A DNA stretch of 64,000 nucleotides from Leptospirillum sp037442005 (GCA_037442005.1 JBBIRA010000004.1:1-64000); one strand, 5' to 3'; counted from the stretch's first letter, positions 17,487 to 27,193 are shown. Program-made: numbers and translations. Notes: generated by a model from the sequence alone, not told the origin.

Positions 17487-18308
17487 GTGATCCGATCCCA
17501 GTCTCGCTCTGTTGGCGGTCTGTCCCCAGGTTGGTTTTACTTTCTCTCTTTTCTGTTCCATTTATGTATTATTCTTGTTTTGTTCTTTCTTCATGACCAT
17601 CGTCCGAAAGGGTTTCCTTCGGCGACAACGGTCACTCTGGTGACGCAGGAGGAGGTTAAAAAACTTCCAACTCCGCCTGTTCCCCAAAAGCCAAAACGGG
17701 TTATCAAAAAAACTGAAGCAGAAAAAAATATTCCGAAAAAAATACCGGTTCATCGAAATGCCCTTGTTCATGTCCGGACAAAGCCTGTTCCCGTTGTTCA
17801 CAAGGTCTTGCCGAAAAAAAGTAAAAAGATCGTTCCCCAAAAAAGGGTCCGGCCCCATAAACAGGCATCGAAGCCGGTCAAGGCAAAACCGGTCAAAAAC
17901 GTGCGGAAAAGTGCTTCACCCAAAGTCCCGAATAAAGTGGTTCCAACGAAAAGCCGGGTGGTCAATCAAAAGCCCAATCCGGTCAAGATGGATATCCAGG
18001 GGCAGGCATTTCCTTCATACCTTGAGCATCTTCTGATCTCAAAGATCAAGTCCAACTGGTTTCCACCACCAGGATCCCATGGTCTTCGGGCAACAGTCCG
18101 TTTTGTCCTCCTGAAAAATGGACATATCAAAGGAGATCCCGAAGTGATTACTGGGTCCGGGGCAACTCTTTTTGACGAGGCTGCCAAGATGGCAGTATTG
18201 AGATCTGACCCATTTCCGCAAATGCCGCCATCTTTTCATAAAGAAGAGGAAGTAGTAACCGTAACGCTTGAAGCCACTTCTCATGGAGATGTGTTTAATG
18301 GAAATTAA
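17487..18308 (+). CDS. tolA: TolA/TonB-like energy-transducing protein
   Basis: The 273-residue protein has one N-terminal transmembrane helix (about residues 10-32), a long Lys/Pro/Val-rich extended linker (about 50-160) and a C-terminal domain of TolA/TonB type (YLEHLLISKIKSNW, then ATVRFVLLKNGHIKGDPEV and FDEAAKMAVLRSDPFP). The linker is proline and lysine rich instead of the alanine-rich helix of enteric TolA, so it looks TonB-like, but its place between tolR and tolB supports a Tol role. GTG 17487 is the start. The 3' end overlaps tolB by 11 bases. Confidence 0.85.
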   Translation: MIRSQSRSVGGLSPGWFYFLSFLFHLCIILVLFFLHDHRPKGFPSATTVTLVTQEEVKKLPTPPVPQKPKRVIKKTEAEKNIPKKIPVHRNALVHVRTKPVPVVHKVLPKKSKKIVPQKRVRPHKQASKPVKAKPVKNVRKSASPKVPNKVVPTKSRVVNQKPNPVKMDIQGQAFPSYLEHLLISKIKSNWFPPPGSHGLRATVRFVLLKNGHIKGDPEVITGSGATLFDEAAKMAVLRSDPFPQMPPSFHKEEEVVTVTLEATSHGDVFNGN

Positions 18309-19653
18309 AACCATTTTCTGTTTTAAAAAACCGCGTTGTTTTCAAAAACGGATTTTTATCTCTTCCGCCGTCCTTTCCTTCTTGTTTCTGATCTTTTTTT
18401 CCCGGGTTGTTCATGCGCTTGATCTGAACGTTATCTCCAATCAGACAGGGCTGATGTTCAAGCTGGCTTATGTCCCGTTGAGCACGGGAAACCATCCCTC
18501 CAGGGTGGAGACAGAAGCCCAACGTCTCGTTTTTCGGGATTTGAAGGAGTCTGGTTATTTTGATGTAGCGATTCCTTCACAGGATATTGTTTCAAGACTT
18601 CAGACCATCGCCCTGACAGGAGAGGGAACGACTGCGCTGGCCAATGGCGGGTTTGAAGGAGTTGTTGGATCCCGGATCACCGAGGATGGAACGGGAACCC
18701 ATGTTTTTGGGGTGATCCGGGATCCGGTGGCGGGAACACTTTTGTTATCCCGGGAATATACGACATCGGGGCAGGCCCGACACGCGGTCCACCGATTTGT
18801 GGACGATGTGATCTTTCAGTTTACAGGGCTCAAAGGGATTGCCGAAGAAAAAATCGCTTTTATCGGTAAAAATCCCCGAAGGGGCTACGATCTGTACGCA
18901 ATGGATTTTGACGGAGAGGGCCTCCATCGTCTGACGTTCGATCACGTTCTGGCCTATTCTCCGGCCTGGTCGAGAAAAACACACGAGATTGTGTATGTCA
19001 CCTACCTGCATCTTCAGCCGCAGATCTTCGCCTATGATCTTCGGACCGGCCAACGCCGCGCCTTTGCCTCTTTTCCCGGACTGAACATTACTCCCGATTT
19101 TTCGCGGGACGGGATCCATCTTGCGGTGGCGCTCTCGAAAGGAAACCGGTCCCAGCGAACTGAAATTTATGTGACGGACTTACGCAAGAAGCAATTTAAC
19201 CGGCTGACTTTTTCCCACAGCAATAATCTCTCTCCCTCATGGTCCCCTTCGGGAAACCAGATTGCCTTTGTTTCCGATCGGGATGGTCACCCTCAGGTCT
19301 TTGTGATGGACTCGGACGGAACAAATGTTCACCGTATCACCTATAACGGTTTTTATAATGTTTCACCATCATGGGGCCCCTCCGGGGATCTTGTGGCATT
19401 TGTTTGCATGAATGAGAACCATCGTCCTAAAATATGCCTCACTACTCCGGACGGCTCCCGATCCCTCCAGATCACGCACGGAAGGGGGCAGGATGACAGT
19501 CCTGACTGGTCCCCCGATGGCAGAAGTATTATCTATGCCCATCAGGTCAGGGGGAAATCCGTCATCATGAAGATGTTTCTCGACGGCTCTCATAATCATC
19601 GTATTGGAACATTTCCCAGGGATGTCATTACCCCGATGTGGGCCATTCCCTGA
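18298..19653 (+). CDS. tolB: TolB periplasmic beta-propeller
   Basis: TolB is the periplasmic component that binds the outer-membrane lipoprotein Pal and is controlled by TolA. The ATG at 18298 has GGAG nine bases upstream; it lies inside the end of tolA. The 451-residue precursor has a signal peptide ending near VVHA, an N-terminal alpha/beta domain, and a propeller of WD40-like PD40 repeats recognisable as SPAWSRKTHEIVYVTY, SPSWSPSGNQIAFVSD and SPDWSPDGRSIIY. The long n-region of about 25 residues is unusual but acceptable. Confidence 0.93.
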   Translation: MEIKTIFCFKKPRCFQKRIFISSAVLSFLFLIFFSRVVHALDLNVISNQTGLMFKLAYVPLSTGNHPSRVETEAQRLVFRDLKESGYFDVAIPSQDIVSRLQTIALTGEGTTALANGGFEGVVGSRITEDGTGTHVFGVIRDPVAGTLLLSREYTTSGQARHAVHRFVDDVIFQFTGLKGIAEEKIAFIGKNPRRGYDLYAMDFDGEGLHRLTFDHVLAYSPAWSRKTHEIVYVTYLHLQPQIFAYDLRTGQRRAFASFPGLNITPDFSRDGIHLAVALSKGNRSQRTEIYVTDLRKKQFNRLTFSHSNNLSPSWSPSGNQIAFVSDRDGHPQVFVMDSDGTNVHRITYNGFYNVSPSWGPSGDLVAFVCMNENHRPKICLTTPDGSRSLQITHGRGQDDSPDWSPDGRSIIYAHQVRGKSVIMKMFLDGSHNHRIGTFPRDVITPMWAIP

Positions 19654-19691
19654 AAAAGCATTTACCTGTTCCTTTTAGCAAGGAGTCATTG

Positions 19692-20471
19692 ATGCGTATT
19701 GGAGGTGTTCTTTTCCGGTCATCTTTTTTATTTCTGACCGTTTCGCTCGCCGGGTGTGCCACAACGGCAGATATGTCGGATTTAAGAGCCAGAGTTGATA
19801 ATGACCATGCGAAGATCAACAAGCTCCAGTCTCAACTGGGCCCGTCGGGTGGTGATCAGCTCAACAGCCAGTTGGCGGACATGGAAGCACGTCTGGACCG
19901 ACAAAAAGCCCGGATGGAGTCGTTAAGAGGCCGCCTGGACCTGATTGATCACCGGATTGATCAGCTCAGGGGACAAATCTCTGCATTACCCTCCCAGACA
20001 CCCGCCCCAACCGCATCTCAACAGCCACAGACCGGCCAGGTTCCGGTTGCTCCGGGTACCTCACTCGCTCCAGTGCCTGTCCCCCCGGTGACAGCCAATG
20101 CCAAGGCAATGTACTCCCAGGCAATGCGGGATTATCAGTCGGGGCATTTCGAGATTTCCCGGAAAGAGTTCGCTGATGTTGTTTCCACTTTCCCTTCCTC
20201 CTATCTGGCCGGATCAGCCCAGTTCTGGGTAGGGCAGTCTCTTTTTTATTCCAAAAAATATAAGGATGCGATTGAGGCCTATGACCGGCTGATTCATCAA
20301 TACCCCGACAGCGGAAAGAAAGCCGATGCCTTTTACAAGCGGGCAATGGCTTATGAACTGATGGGGGATAAAAAACAGGCGATTCATTATTACAACCGGA
20401 TCCTGACCGTGTTCCCCGCAGAGAGAGATCTTGTCGAGAAAGCCAAGCGCCATATCCGGCAGCTCGAGTAG
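19692..20471 (+). CDS. cpoB: CpoB/YbgF-like cell-division coordinator lipoprotein
   Basis: The ATG at 19692 follows AGGAG by six bases. The 259-residue precursor has a lipobox (SLAGC), a coiled coil over about residues 25-95, a Pro/Thr/Gln-rich linker and three TPR-like repeats at the C-terminus (AMYSQAMRDYQSGHFEISRK, then YKDAIEAYDRLIHQYPDS and KKQAIHYYNRILTVFP). CpoB links peptidoglycan synthesis with Tol-driven constriction. Enteric CpoB is soluble; a lipidated version is seen in other groups. The gene follows tolB where pal would normally come first. Confidence 0.88.
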   Translation: MRIGGVLFRSSFLFLTVSLAGCATTADMSDLRARVDNDHAKINKLQSQLGPSGGDQLNSQLADMEARLDRQKARMESLRGRLDLIDHRIDQLRGQISALPSQTPAPTASQQPQTGQVPVAPGTSLAPVPVPPVTANAKAMYSQAMRDYQSGHFEISRKEFADVVSTFPSSYLAGSAQFWVGQSLFYSKKYKDAIEAYDRLIHQYPDSGKKADAFYKRAMAYELMGDKKQAIHYYNRILTVFPAERDLVEKAKRHIRQLE

Positions 20472-20475
20472 GTCC

Positions 20476-22425
20476 TTGGGAGTCATCAGGGAACTTCCGG
20501 TCCATGTGGTCAACAAGATTGCGGCAGGAGAGGTTGTTGAACGGCCGGCCTCGATCGTCAAGGAGCTTGTTGAAAACAGTATCGATGCCGGTGCTACGAA
20601 GATTTCCGTGCTGGTTGATGAGGGCGGGATCAAGGCCATTTTGATATCGGATAATGGTTCCGGTATTGAACGGGAGGATTTGTCGAACGCTTTTTTACGC
20701 CATGCGACCAGTAAGATTTCTTCCTATGAGGACCTTTTTCAAATCATTTCCATGGGCTTTCGTGGAGAAGCCCTTGCTGCCATTGCTTCTGTTTCAAAGG
20801 TGCATCTCACGACCAAGACCGGGACCGATTTAATGGGATCGAGCTATCAGTCTGTTCCTGGCACACCTCCGGTGATTGGCGACTGGGATGGTCCGAAGGG
20901 AACAACGATCCGGATCACCGATCTTTTTGACAATGTTCCCGTTCGTCGAAAGTTTCTGAAAACACCTGCAACAGAACTCTCACATGTCCAGTCCACGCTG
21001 GTTCAGATCGCTCTTGGTCATCCGGAAATTGCCTTTAGTCTGACGACGTCCGGTGGCCGGACTCTCCTGTCTTTGCCGTCCCGGGAATCCCCTGTTAACC
21101 GGCTTGTTGATCTTTATCCCGATTTTGATCTGAATGATTTTGCCGAAATTTCGATCGAAGGAGGGGCTTCCTCTATTCGAAGTTATATCCTGACTCCATC
21201 AAAGATCAGGAAAGACAGGCAAAATCAGCACTTATTCCTGAACAGACGATGGGTGCGCCATCCGGCGTTCTATCAGGCGGTTACCAGTGGTGGACAAGGG
21301 TTGATCCAGAAAGATGTGCACCTAGGTGTCTGGATCTATTTGAATGTTGATCCCAAAAAGGTGGATGTCAATGTTCATCCGACTAAAAAGGATGTCCGGT
21401 TTCAGGAACCGGACCGTATTTTTGCCCTGGTCATGCGCACGGTTTCAGAAGGGATCGCAAGGTTCAGCCATCATGGTGAGCCAGCCTCCGTTGATCTCCC
21501 GATATTGGCTCAGCACAGGGCTCCCGGGATGGCTCAATCGGAAAACAGTCAAGAAGGAGCGATGACTGCTCCAATGAGTTCAGAAAAGGGCTTCCGGGAG
21601 AAGGATTCTCCGGGGTTTCTGGGGTCTTATGCCGCAGAAAGCGCTGAAAGACGGGAAGAAACGGGATCGGCTCACCTGAGCCCACCCCGTTTGGATCGGG
21701 GCTATCCCGACAAAGGGCGGGAAAGGGAGCTTCCGTCATATCTGAAGGCAACGGGAGGAAATTTTTCCGGACTCTCTGACAAACTTCGCTCTCTTCCCAA
21801 GCCAGGTGTGATTCCTCCGGCCTCATTTGATTTCAGCGGTGACGCTGATCCACCGGTACACTTTCTGGCTCAGGTCTATGAAACATTTCTGGTGGCGTCT
21901 ATTGGTGGGATTCTGGTATTGGTTGACCAGCATACGGCTGGTGAGCGTATCCGCTATGATGCGCTCAGGACTATCTTTACAGGAGGGAATATTCTCTCCC
22001 AGCCTTTTCTGTTTCCCTCTGTTGTCAGGATTTCAACCACAATGATCGGGAATCTCGAATCAAGAATGGACGAGCTTCTGGCACTTGGTTTCAAGGTTGA
22101 GCCAATCGGACCTGAGTCACTAAGGGTTGATGCCCTTCCAGCCATTTTGGCGGGAGAAGATCCTCAGCTCCTGATTGAGGAGTTGTCTTCCTCATCCAAC
22201 GGATTTGAGTGGCCGCTTCTGCGATCGGACAGGGTCGATGAGACGCTGATGACGCTCTCCTGTCATACCAGTATCCGGGCCCATGAGCGGATTGAGGGGC
22301 CGGATGCGGAGAGACTCATTCTTTCCCTTTTAAAGACGGATCATCCGTTTTCTTGCCCCCACGGGCGTCCCACCATTCTTTCTCTTGAGAAAGGGATCCT
22401 GGAGAGTTGGTTCAATCGGAGTTGA
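20476..22425 (+). CDS. mutL: DNA mismatch repair protein MutL
   Basis: MutL couples mismatch recognition by MutS to strand removal. A TTG at 20476 gives a protein beginning GVIRELPVHVVNKIAAGEVVERP, matching the family start; it is only four bases after the cpoB stop. The N-terminal GHKL ATPase shows ENSIDAGA, DNGSGI and GFRGEALA. The C-terminal domain carries DQHTAGERIRYD and CPHGRPT, the metal-site motifs of MutL proteins with their own endonuclease (last acidic residue D instead of E), as expected in species without MutH. The linker (about 335-460) is disordered. Length is 649 residues. Confidence 0.95.
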   Translation: MGVIRELPVHVVNKIAAGEVVERPASIVKELVENSIDAGATKISVLVDEGGIKAILISDNGSGIEREDLSNAFLRHATSKISSYEDLFQIISMGFRGEALAAIASVSKVHLTTKTGTDLMGSSYQSVPGTPPVIGDWDGPKGTTIRITDLFDNVPVRRKFLKTPATELSHVQSTLVQIALGHPEIAFSLTTSGGRTLLSLPSRESPVNRLVDLYPDFDLNDFAEISIEGGASSIRSYILTPSKIRKDRQNQHLFLNRRWVRHPAFYQAVTSGGQGLIQKDVHLGVWIYLNVDPKKVDVNVHPTKKDVRFQEPDRIFALVMRTVSEGIARFSHHGEPASVDLPILAQHRAPGMAQSENSQEGAMTAPMSSEKGFREKDSPGFLGSYAAESAERREETGSAHLSPPRLDRGYPDKGRERELPSYLKATGGNFSGLSDKLRSLPKPGVIPPASFDFSGDADPPVHFLAQVYETFLVASIGGILVLVDQHTAGERIRYDALRTIFTGGNILSQPFLFPSVVRISTTMIGNLESRMDELLALGFKVEPIGPESLRVDALPAILAGEDPQLLIEELSSSSNGFEWPLLRSDRVDETLMTLSCHTSIRAHERIEGPDAERLILSLLKTDHPFSCPHGRPTILSLEKGILESWFNRS

Positions 22426-23309
22426 TGTTTATTGACAAGATTGTTGTCGGCCCAACGGCATCTGGCAAAACAAGGTGGGCGATCCGGTGGGCAAAAGAGA
22501 ATGATGCCGAGATCATTTCGGCGGATTCCCGGCAGATTTATAAGGAACTTGATATCGGAACGGGAAAACCAGATGTCAGTGATCAGGAGGGGATCCCCCA
22601 TCATTTGATTGATATTGTTTCTCCCCGGGAACTGTATAGTGCCGGAAAGTTCAGGACGGATGCGCTTGAAGCCTTAAAGGCGATCCGGGGCAGGGGGAAG
22701 AAAGTTCTCCTTGTGGGAGGAACGGGACTCTATCTCCGGGCCCTGATTGAAGGATTTCTGGACCTCCCGGAGGATCACTCTCCGGAAAAAGACCTCTTCT
22801 ATGAGCACTGCGCTCTTCGCCCAGTTCTTTCCCTCCAGGAGGAGCTTTTAAGGATTGACCCGGAACGCTCAATTGAGATTATGGCCAATGACAGAGTCCG
22901 GATCACAAGGGCCTTGTGGATTTTTCACCTGACCGGTGTTAAGCCCTCAGTTCTTTACAGGGAACGCTCTCTTCCACCGGTTCCCTATGGTGAAATTGTT
23001 GGACTTTGGTGGGAACCTGAACGTCTTGCTCAGAGAATTTCCCGACGTGTCAGGGACATGATCGATCGGGGATGGGTCAACGAGGTCTCCCGTTTGCTGG
23101 AGAATGAATATACCGGGGAGGAGCCTGCTTTTCAGAGTCTTGGATATCCTGAAATTCTTCAAGTGGTCCGTTCAGGATCGCCGCTTGGAGAGGCGATTGA
23201 GCGCATTGAGCTGAAGACAAGGCAATATGCCAAAAGGCAGCGGACCTGGTTTCGCCATCTCCGGGGAGTGCATTGGGTGGAGCCTGACGACAGTGAATTG
23301 ATCGCTTGA
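22425..23309 (+). CDS. miaA: tRNA dimethylallyltransferase
   Basis: MiaA transfers a dimethylallyl group to A37 of tRNAs that read codons starting with U. The 294-residue product has the P-loop GPTASGKT near residue 10, ISADSRQIYKELDIGTGKP, VLLVGGTGLYLRALIEG and the late TRQYAKRQRTWFR, all family signatures. The ATG overlaps the mutL stop by one base (TGATG). The mutL-miaA order is common in proteobacteria and relatives and implies one transcript. Confidence 0.95.
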   Translation: MFIDKIVVGPTASGKTRWAIRWAKENDAEIISADSRQIYKELDIGTGKPDVSDQEGIPHHLIDIVSPRELYSAGKFRTDALEALKAIRGRGKKVLLVGGTGLYLRALIEGFLDLPEDHSPEKDLFYEHCALRPVLSLQEELLRIDPERSIEIMANDRVRITRALWIFHLTGVKPSVLYRERSLPPVPYGEIVGLWWEPERLAQRISRRVRDMIDRGWVNEVSRLLENEYTGEEPAFQSLGYPEILQVVRSGSPLGEAIERIELKTRQYAKRQRTWFRHLRGVHWVEPDDSELIA

Positions 23310-23421
23310 ATTGACGAATGATCAAAGATAATGATCAATATTTGAGTCTCTTCCGATCCATGCCTTTGTCTGCTATGTTATAGATATTTTTTGAAAGGGA
23401 TCTTCATTCAGGGGGAATGAT

Positions 23422-24285
23422 TTGACAAAGAAAAAAGTGGCTCCTGTCGGTATTATCGGTGGTTCCGGTCTTTATCAGATGGCGGGTTTATCCCTTGAGG
23501 AACTTCGTGTAGTTGAAACGCCCTGGGGGTTGCCATCTGATCCCTACATGCTGGGCACCGTAAATGGTGTTCCGGTTGTGTTTCTTTCGAGACATGGGAA
23601 GGGGCATCGCTTTCTTCCGGGTGAGATCAATTACCGGGCGAATATTGCTGGTCTCAAGTCGTTGGGCGTTGAACGGATACTGTCTGTTTCTGCGGTAGGA
23701 TCTTTGAAAGAGGATATTCCACCGGGAATGATGGTTGTGGCCGATGACTTTATAGATCTGACCAAAAAAAGGGATGGAACCTTTTATGGAGGGGGCGCCG
23801 TCGGACATACCGGTATGGGAGATCCGATTTGCGCGGAGGTGGCTGGTGCTTTTGCGTCAGCCTGCGAGTCCCTTCGCTATCGCTACCGAAAAGGGGGCAC
23901 TTACGTCTGTATTGAAGGGCCTGCCTTTTCAACGAAAGCTGAATCCCGATTATATCGTCAGTGGAATGCCGATATTATCGGAATGACGAATGCGACAGAG
24001 GCAAAGCTCGCGAGAGAAGCAGGGCTTTGCTATGCCACATTGGCGCTTGCAACCGATTATGACTGCTGGCATCCGGATCATGATATGGTCACAGTGGCCG
24101 ATGTTTTGAAAGTCATGCACGAGAACGTGGACAAAGCAAACCGTATTCTGCTGAAAGCCATCGAAGCTCTTCCCGGGAGGACGTGTCAGTGTGCTTCTGC
24201 TGCCAAGATGTCTCTCGTGACTGACCACTCGGTCATCCCCGAACGGACGAAACACAACCTTCAATTTCTGGGGATTCTTGAATGA
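23422..24285 (+). CDS. mtnP: S-methyl-5'-thioadenosine phosphorylase
   Basis: The enzyme splits methylthioadenosine with phosphate, giving adenine and methylthioribose-1-phosphate in methionine salvage. The 287-residue protein has IGGSGLYQM (phosphate loop), SRHGKGHRFLPGEINYRANI, and GMTNATEAKLAREAGLCYATLALATDYDCWH. In the last motif TN and the DYDCW aspartates mark MTA rather than guanosine/inosine preference. TTG 23422 follows GGGGGAATGA. The stop overlaps the PfkB kinase start by four bases. Confidence 0.92.
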   Translation: MTKKKVAPVGIIGGSGLYQMAGLSLEELRVVETPWGLPSDPYMLGTVNGVPVVFLSRHGKGHRFLPGEINYRANIAGLKSLGVERILSVSAVGSLKEDIPPGMMVVADDFIDLTKKRDGTFYGGGAVGHTGMGDPICAEVAGAFASACESLRYRYRKGGTYVCIEGPAFSTKAESRLYRQWNADIIGMTNATEAKLAREAGLCYATLALATDYDCWHPDHDMVTVADVLKVMHENVDKANRILLKAIEALPGRTCQCASAAKMSLVTDHSVIPERTKHNLQFLGILE

Positions 24286-25226
24286 CACCTTCGTTGATTA
24301 TTGTGGGAACGGTTGCACTTGATGATATCCGGACACCTTTTGGGGAAGTCTCCAACGCGTTGGGTGGATCTGCCTATTTTGCCGGGATCTCGGCGTCATA
24401 CTGGACAAGGGTTGGTGTGATGGCGGTTGTCGGTACTGATTATCCCGAAACCGGATTTTCAATCATGAAAAAACATGGAATCGATGTTTCAGGGATTGAT
24501 CATTCGACCGATCTGACCTTTCACTGGAGCGGGGAATACGGTTATGATCTCAGCTCTGCCAAAACGCTGGGGACGGACCTGAATTGTCTCACCCGATTCA
24601 GTCCCTCCATTTTCAAGGTCTATCCTTCTGCTCATACCCTGTTTCTAGCCAATATTGATCCCGAAATTCAGAAGAAAGTCATTCTGGATGCTCAGGAACG
24701 TCCGGCTGTCATTGCCCTTGATACAATGAATTTCTGGATCGAGAATAAACGGGAACAATTGCTTGATGTTCTTAAACTTGTTGATATTCTGACGATCAAT
24801 GAGGGTGAGGCCAGGATGCTTTCCGGAGAAGTGAACCTGATTTGTGCCGCGCGTGCCATTTCAAGGATGGGTCCGCTGACAGTGATTATTAAACGGGGTG
24901 AATATGGGGCAATGGTCTTTAACCGGGGACGGATCTTTCTCTCTCCGGCTTTTCCGTTAGAAGCCCTTAAGGATCCGACAGGTGCTGGCGATTCTTTTGC
25001 CGGTGGGTTTCTGGGGTATATGACGGCGGTTGGCGGGAAAGATGACGATACCCTTCGTCAGGGAATCATCGTCGGATCTGTCATGGCCTCTTTTTGCGTT
25101 TCCGAGTTCAGTTCAAAAGGAATGGAAGGGCTCGACCGGGAAGCCCTGGATCAACGTTTGCTTGAGTTTTCGGAACAGACAAACTACCGCACTATTTCTG
25201 CCAATTACCGGAACCGTGACGGATGA
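24282..25226 (+). CDS. PfkB-family carbohydrate/nucleoside kinase
   Basis: The 314-residue product is a ribokinase-fold kinase. It opens with IIVGTVALDDI and has ALGGSAYFAG (substrate-binding glycines) and DPTGAGDSFAGGF, where GAGD supplies the catalytic base and anion hole. Overlap with mtnP by four bases suggests use in nucleoside or methylthioribose salvage, for example an adenosine-kinase-like role; this is inferred from position. No substrate-specific motif is recognisable. It also overlaps the next TPR gene by four bases. Confidence 0.85.
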   Translation: MTPSLIIVGTVALDDIRTPFGEVSNALGGSAYFAGISASYWTRVGVMAVVGTDYPETGFSIMKKHGIDVSGIDHSTDLTFHWSGEYGYDLSSAKTLGTDLNCLTRFSPSIFKVYPSAHTLFLANIDPEIQKKVILDAQERPAVIALDTMNFWIENKREQLLDVLKLVDILTINEGEARMLSGEVNLICAARAISRMGPLTVIIKRGEYGAMVFNRGRIFLSPAFPLEALKDPTGAGDSFAGGFLGYMTAVGGKDDDTLRQGIIVGSVMASFCVSEFSSKGMEGLDREALDQRLLEFSEQTNYRTISANYRNRDG

Positions 25227-25984
25227 CTCCGGTTCGCTGGATTGGCTTTTTTTGTTTATTTGTTTTTTCATTTGTGATTATTGCCTGCTCCGGCTCCATA
25301 CCACCAAGAAGCAGGCATTTGGCATTGGAACATTATGAATCCGGTTTGCGAAAACTTGGAGAGAACAAACTCCAGGGGGCATTCTGGGATTTCGAGTATG
25401 CCGACCACCTCGATCCCCGACTCGGACGGGTTCATTATGGCCTTGGCCATGTTTATTATAAAATGCATGATTTTCAGGATGCTGAAAACGAGCTTCTGGA
25501 AGCGAGAAAGTTTGTCAGGGAGCGGGCTGCCGCCAATAACTATCTGGGGCTTATTGAATTCCGGCTTCACAGTTATGACCGTGCGATCAAGTTCTTTTCG
25601 CTGGCTCTTTCCGACAGCCTGTATCGGACACCGGAACGTCCCTTGACGAATCTGGGCCGGACCTATATGGCCCTTCATGATATGGATCTGGCCAGGGAAA
25701 ATTTTTCTAAAGCGATTTTGCGAAATAATTCATATGCACCTGCCCATTATTATCTGGGGGGATTATTTTTATCACGAGGAAAGCTCGATCAGGCGCTTAA
25801 TGAATATTCCACCGTGATCCGTCTGGCTCCAACCTTTCCCAAGCCTTATTACGAGATTGGGAAGATCTATCTGAAACTTGAAAATCGCCAGAAAGCACTG
25901 GCGGCTTTTCAGGAAGTGGTCCGTCTGAGCCCTGATTCGGCAATCGGGGTCAAGGCCAAGCACTATGCCACAAAGCTTCAGTAG
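25223..25984 (+). CDS. TPR lipoprotein (PilW/PilF-like)
   Basis: The 253-residue precursor has a lipobox (FVIIAC, cysteine near residue 22) and five to six tandem TPR units over the rest. Examples are ALEHYESGLRKLGENKLQGA, GRVHYGLGHVYYKMHDFQDA and PKPYYEIGKIYLKLENRQKA. The layout resembles the type IV pilotin PilW/PilF, which helps assemble the secretin. No pilus genes adjoin it, so a general outer-membrane scaffold role is equally possible. It overlaps the kinase gene by four bases and precedes the RodZ-like gene by 39 bases. Confidence 0.75.
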   Translation: MTPVRWIGFFCLFVFSFVIIACSGSIPPRSRHLALEHYESGLRKLGENKLQGAFWDFEYADHLDPRLGRVHYGLGHVYYKMHDFQDAENELLEARKFVRERAAANNYLGLIEFRLHSYDRAIKFFSLALSDSLYRTPERPLTNLGRTYMALHDMDLARENFSKAILRNNSYAPAHYYLGGLFLSRGKLDQALNEYSTVIRLAPTFPKPYYEIGKIYLKLENRQKALAAFQEVVRLSPDSAIGVKAKHYATKLQ

Positions 25985-26023
25985 ATATTTGATGATTATT
26001 ATTAATCCAAAAGGAGCTCCTTC

Positions 26024-27193
26024 ATGAAACCTGATGATTCTCTCGGTCTTGAGCCTCCAATGAATAATGATGGGGATTCCGTTTCAAGACAAAGGGAACG
26101 CATCGAAGCCGAGATCCAACATTCCGGGGCATCCACTATTGGCCTTTTCCTCCGATATAAGCGGCAAGAAAAGGCGCTGACCCTTGATGAAATAGACCTG
26201 ATCACGCATATCGGTCCCCGGTGGACGGAAGCCATCGAAGAGGGAACGTGGTCTCTCTACCCAAGCCTTCTTTATGCAAAAGGACATATTCGGGGATACT
26301 GTGAAGCTCTTGATATTCCTGGAGACATCCTCCTTGATCTTTTCAGCAAGGAACTGATGACGGCTTTTCCTGAAGAGATCTTTCATCCTCATCCGGTCCT
26401 GCAGGTGAATCAGATCCTGCAGGATCCTTCTTCCGGAGCAGGGAGGTCCTCCCCTTCCGGTGGGGGGCGGATGGTTCTGTGGCTGCTGCTTGGAGCTTTT
26501 GCCCTGCTGCTGTTACTTGGTGGAGTCAAAGTCTGGATGGACAAGGCTGAAAAACGTCATGTCAGGGAAACGAGCCGTCCGTTATCAGATTTGTCCCATT
26601 CTTCCGCTTCCCGGAAACCGGTACAAGTGGCTCCACCGTCAACGTCTCCTTCGACAGTGGCACCTCCCGTGACAACCTTGTCACAGGGAGCCTCCCCCCA
26701 ACAACAAGGAACGTCTTCTCAAGGTGTCACTTCTTCCCAGCCTCAACAGACCCCCTCTGCCGTTCAGGAATCTCCCTCTTTAAACACCGTTCAGCCCTCT
26801 CAGCCTTCTTCCGGGACAGCTCCTTCAATATCGCAAACGGCACCCACCACCCCTGTGACGGCTCCATCCGCTCCGAGCTCTTCTGCTCCCTCACCGGATA
26901 CAAAACCGGCTTCCGGTTTGGCATCCCAGGCTTCCGCTCAAGAGAAAAAAGCGACTCTTCACCGGTTGAGAGTGGTTGCAACCAGGGATACCTGGATTGC
27001 GGTCAAGGAAGGAGGCGATCGTGCTCGCAGGTATTCACTGTCGGAAGGGCAATCGAAAGTCTTTCGATCCCGGGAATCATTCCAGATTTCAACAAAAGAC
27101 GGCGGGGCGATTCTTTTATCGCTGGACGGAAAAAGCCTGGGGACAGCCGGGGCTGATCATAAACCTGTACGACATAAAACAATTGTTCCCTAG
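26024..27193 (+). CDS. RodZ-like membrane protein (HTH_25, TM, DUF4115)
   Basis: The 389-residue protein has a cytoplasmic helix-turn-helix of the RodZ type over about residues 35-110 (FLRYKRQEKALTLDEIDLIT, then LPSLLYAKGHIRGYCEALDI-like spacing), one transmembrane helix near 152-172 (MVLWLLLGAFALLLLLGGV), a very Ser/Pro/Thr/Gln-rich linker (about 190-305) and a C-terminal DUF4115 domain with ATRDTWIAVKEGG. RodZ links MreB filaments to the wall-elongation machinery. No mre genes are nearby. AAGGAG precedes the ATG at good distance. Confidence 0.85.
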   Translation: MKPDDSLGLEPPMNNDGDSVSRQRERIEAEIQHSGASTIGLFLRYKRQEKALTLDEIDLITHIGPRWTEAIEEGTWSLYPSLLYAKGHIRGYCEALDIPGDILLDLFSKELMTAFPEEIFHPHPVLQVNQILQDPSSGAGRSSPSGGGRMVLWLLLGAFALLLLLGGVKVWMDKAEKRHVRETSRPLSDLSHSSASRKPVQVAPPSTSPSTVAPPVTTLSQGASPQQQGTSSQGVTSSQPQQTPSAVQESPSLNTVQPSQPSSGTAPSISQTAPTTPVTAPSAPSSSAPSPDTKPASGLASQASAQEKKATLHRLRVVATRDTWIAVKEGGDRARRYSLSEGQSKVFRSRESFQISTKDGGAILLSLDGKSLGTAGADHKPVRHKTIVP

